64,000 bases of DNA from the NCBI GenBank assembly GCA_029378245.1, contig JARKIF010000026.1, positions 248,001-312,000 of the forward strand, in the 5' to 3' direction. A program made the translations under genes and the position numbers. Positions 62,172 to 64,000 of this stretch are shown here, piece by piece. Position 1 is the first letter of the stretch. Each line of letters starts with the position of its first letter. The DNA comes from Roridomyces roridus (taxonomy: Eukaryota > Basidiomycota > Agaricomycetes > Agaricales > Mycenaceae). Below the pieces are notes generated by a model that searched no databases, was not told the origin of the DNA, and saw nothing but the letters and a program-made list of their open reading frames with translations.

Positions 62172-62946
62172 CACAGGGGGCAAGCCTCATGGCACTTTGT
62201 CTTGTGTGCCAAGGTGGCACTTGGCCGGAAGTTGGGTGGCAGTTGGTCCGTTGTTGGACATTTTGTGTGAGTCTGATCTGTTACCCGTGATTCACAATCA
62301 CCGAGGAAGTACGTAATTCTTGGGAGGGTATTGTCTTTTAAAATAGTGAAAATCCTCAAGCATCCATTTACGGGGCCCCAAGTGTGTGCAAAATTACTGT
62401 GGATGCTCAACGTGCTGCTGCCTTGATTGCCGAACCTTTAGGTTTGGCCTTAATAAGAATTCCTTGTCTCGTGGTTAGTGGCTGTGTCGGCGCTTAATGG
62501 GCGCTTTTCTGTAATGCCTAGTAGAACTTTTCCGTGGTTAGTGGCTGTGCACTCGGCGCCCGGCAAGATACAGATCTGCAAAAAAGGTTCGGCCCTCGCC
62601 GCTTGCGGCCTTATCCGTACTCATTTTTCTTCTCAAATATGATGATCCTGGTGCAGGCACCCCCAATGACACCGCCAAACAGACCCCAAACCGCAGCTTG
62701 AATTCGCTCAATACCCCAGGCACTGCTCTCCCCATTTCTGATGAATCCTCTACCGAGTTATCGAAGGCTGTAATGGTCAAATGCGGCAGGCCAGAAAATG
62801 TGTACCTAGACACGGAATCGAACTCGCGCACAAGAACAAAGGCGGTGGGCACGTGGGTTCCCCCCGGGATATCAACTTCCGGCCGAGTGCGCGCCAAGTG
62901 CCACCTTGGCACACAAAAAAATGTGCCATGACTGATGCCCCCTGTG
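62172..62946. mobile_element. 775-bp CACTA-like non-autonomous element
   Basis: It begins CACAGGGGGCA and ends TGCCCCCTGTG, a perfect 11-bp start of a longer inverted repeat (about 60 bp with blocks CATGGCAC, TTGTGTGCCAAGGTGGCACT and GGCCGGAAGTTG). It is flanked by TAT at 62169-62171 and 62947-62949. Comparison with the 3' flank of copy D (ACTATGTATTTATTC) confirms the empty site. A 3-bp duplication with CAC ends fits the CACTA/CMC group. No transposase is encoded. Confidence 0.82.
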
Positions 62947-62985
62947 TATGTATTTATTCAAATCCGTGTTCATGTACAAGAACTG

Positions 62986-63717
62986 ACACCGGAGGCAAAG
63001 TCCGACGCATGTTGTTTCGACATGCCTCGTTCGCCTGTCTCGACGCATGTTCCAACACATGTGCTGAAAGTACAAGGGCAGTTTGAGGGCGGTCACATAC
63101 AAACCACCAGAACGGCCGCAGTGATCCGGAATTCAGGAATGATGATTTGCAATCAACCATCAATCAAAGTGCAAAACTCAAGCTCGGGGAGGCATTGGCT
63201 GGTAAAATGTAGGTGGACTTGTCTATACGGGTGGCATTTCCAATCAACAGGCCCGTTGAAATCCGGTATGCCACCCAGAGTCTTCCCGGTTCCGGGTTGA
63301 CTGTCCAATCCTCATTGATGGCTTTCTCAGGACTTTGCGGATGCTGGTAACCGATTTTTCAAAGCTGGGCTTCTGATGGGCTCCGCATGCTGCGACAGGT
63401 GAGAGTTTGTTCCTTTGAACAATGATTGGGAGGAATATTATTTACTCAGGAAATGTCGACCGTTGGACCCATCTCCAACCAGAAACCGATAGTTTCGCTC
63501 CGGCATCGCAGTATTTTTGTGAGCAAATTCAACAGTATCATCGAAACACGAAGTCGCCGGATAATGGCACGGACTAGCCACTCGTCACATTCATCTTTCA
63601 TTCAAGCTGAACAAATTGGGAAGAAGGGACTGCCCGGGAGATTTCAAAGACGACATGCCTCGACACATGCGAACGAGGCATGTCAAAACGACATTCGTCG
63701 GATTTTGCCCCCGGTGT
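62986..63717. mobile_element. 732-bp inverted-repeat element with 6-bp target duplication
   Basis: Ends ACACCGG...CCGGTGT with long imperfect inverted repeats (ACACCGGAGGCAAAGTCCGA versus ACACCGGGGGCAAAATCCGA, then GACATGCCTCGTTCGC on both sides). It is flanked by GAACTG at 62980-62985 and 63718-63723; the related flank of copy C shows the empty site AAACTGGC. The terminal sequence is unrelated to the 2-kb elements although the duplication length is the same. There is no coding frame of note. Confidence 0.82.
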
Positions 63718-63723
63718 GAACTG

Positions 63724-64000
63724 GCCATCCTATTGTGAACACCAGCCGAATCAGGTCGAACCTCCTTGATGGCGGTGTTCCCCAATTATGCCTTGTGTAC
63801 GCAAGTTAGGATCTCCGACTAGCTCCGATCTCCCTTGCTTCCGCACCCCACGGTCGCGTGTGAGCTCGAAACTCAGCGGTCCTGATGAGCATCCAGCGTC
63901 AAAACGGTTCCCCCCTCCTCTGCCTACTTGTCGACCTCTTTATCCCTCAATCGAGTCTTCGCCTCCTGCGCAAGCTATTCTTGTCTGGGTCGTCCTGTCC
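63724..64000 (-). repeat. Continuation of the duplicated seven-TM 3' flank, cut by the window edge
   Basis: Read on the minus strand it matches 14514-14760 and 24000-24180, in the order expected for the region between a peroxidase promoter and a seven-TM gene. The window ends where the match to the peroxidase upstream region (CGACAGGACGACGCAGAC) begins. Confidence 0.6.

Overview
The window reads as nuclear DNA of a filamentous mushroom-forming basidiomycete (Agaricomycetes, probably Agaricales). The evidence is many small introns of about 45-60 nt with GTRNGY donors and YAG acceptors, typical agaricomycete families (F-box/LRR proteins, TPR proteins, DUF6593-like, seven-TM orphan receptors, class-II-like heme peroxidase), two intron-containing tRNA-Ser(AGA) genes and dense small DNA transposons. 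The species cannot be named. Gene models were assembled by hand from splice signals and checked by adding up exon phases.

Layout. 0-2.5 kb: 3' end of an unknown gene; a 1.75-kb inverted-repeat element carrying a ruined CDC48 copy seems to sit in its last intron. 2.9-4.9 kb: Zn2Cys6 transcription factor. 5.6-10.1 kb: tandem array of four single-pass membrane proteins ending in a PPxY motif; the third is split by a hAT-type MITE. 10.9-14.3 kb: tRNA-Ser, a proline-rich protein and a secreted heme peroxidase. 15-28.5 kb: duplicated blocks of a seven-TM gene diverging from a VPS74/GOLPH3 gene; the first seven-TM copy carries two transposon insertions, and two VPS74 copies are 3'-truncated. 29-32 kb: long TPR gene with one frameshift, then a second tRNA-Ser(AGA). 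33.8-41.3 kb: a second Zn2Cys6 factor paralogous to the first, a DUF6593-like protein, a degenerate repeat array, a Ser/Pro/His-rich protein and an F-box protein. 41.4-43.8 kb: mitochondrial D-lactate dehydrogenase. 43.9-46 kb: inverted second copy of a 2-kb element also present at 15.9-18 kb. 46.4-53.7 kb: two medium-chain dehydrogenase paralogues flanking a Cys-rich membrane protein. 53.8-56.7 kb: acetyltransferase and F-box remnants fused together, and an intact F-box gene. 57.1-64 kb: inverted copy of the VPS74/seven-TM block with the only full-length VPS74 and an intact seven-TM gene, followed by two more transposons.

The genes do not form one pathway. The main theme is local gene-family expansion (PPxY membrane proteins, seven-TM/VPS74 blocks, F-box, dehydrogenase, Zn2Cys6) reworked by at least eight non-autonomous DNA elements. 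Six of these have target-site duplications that can be read directly. The best leads are the PPxY membrane array with its in-frame MITE insertion, the duplicated seven-TM/VPS74 divergent pair, and the 2-kb elements with 6-bp target duplications.
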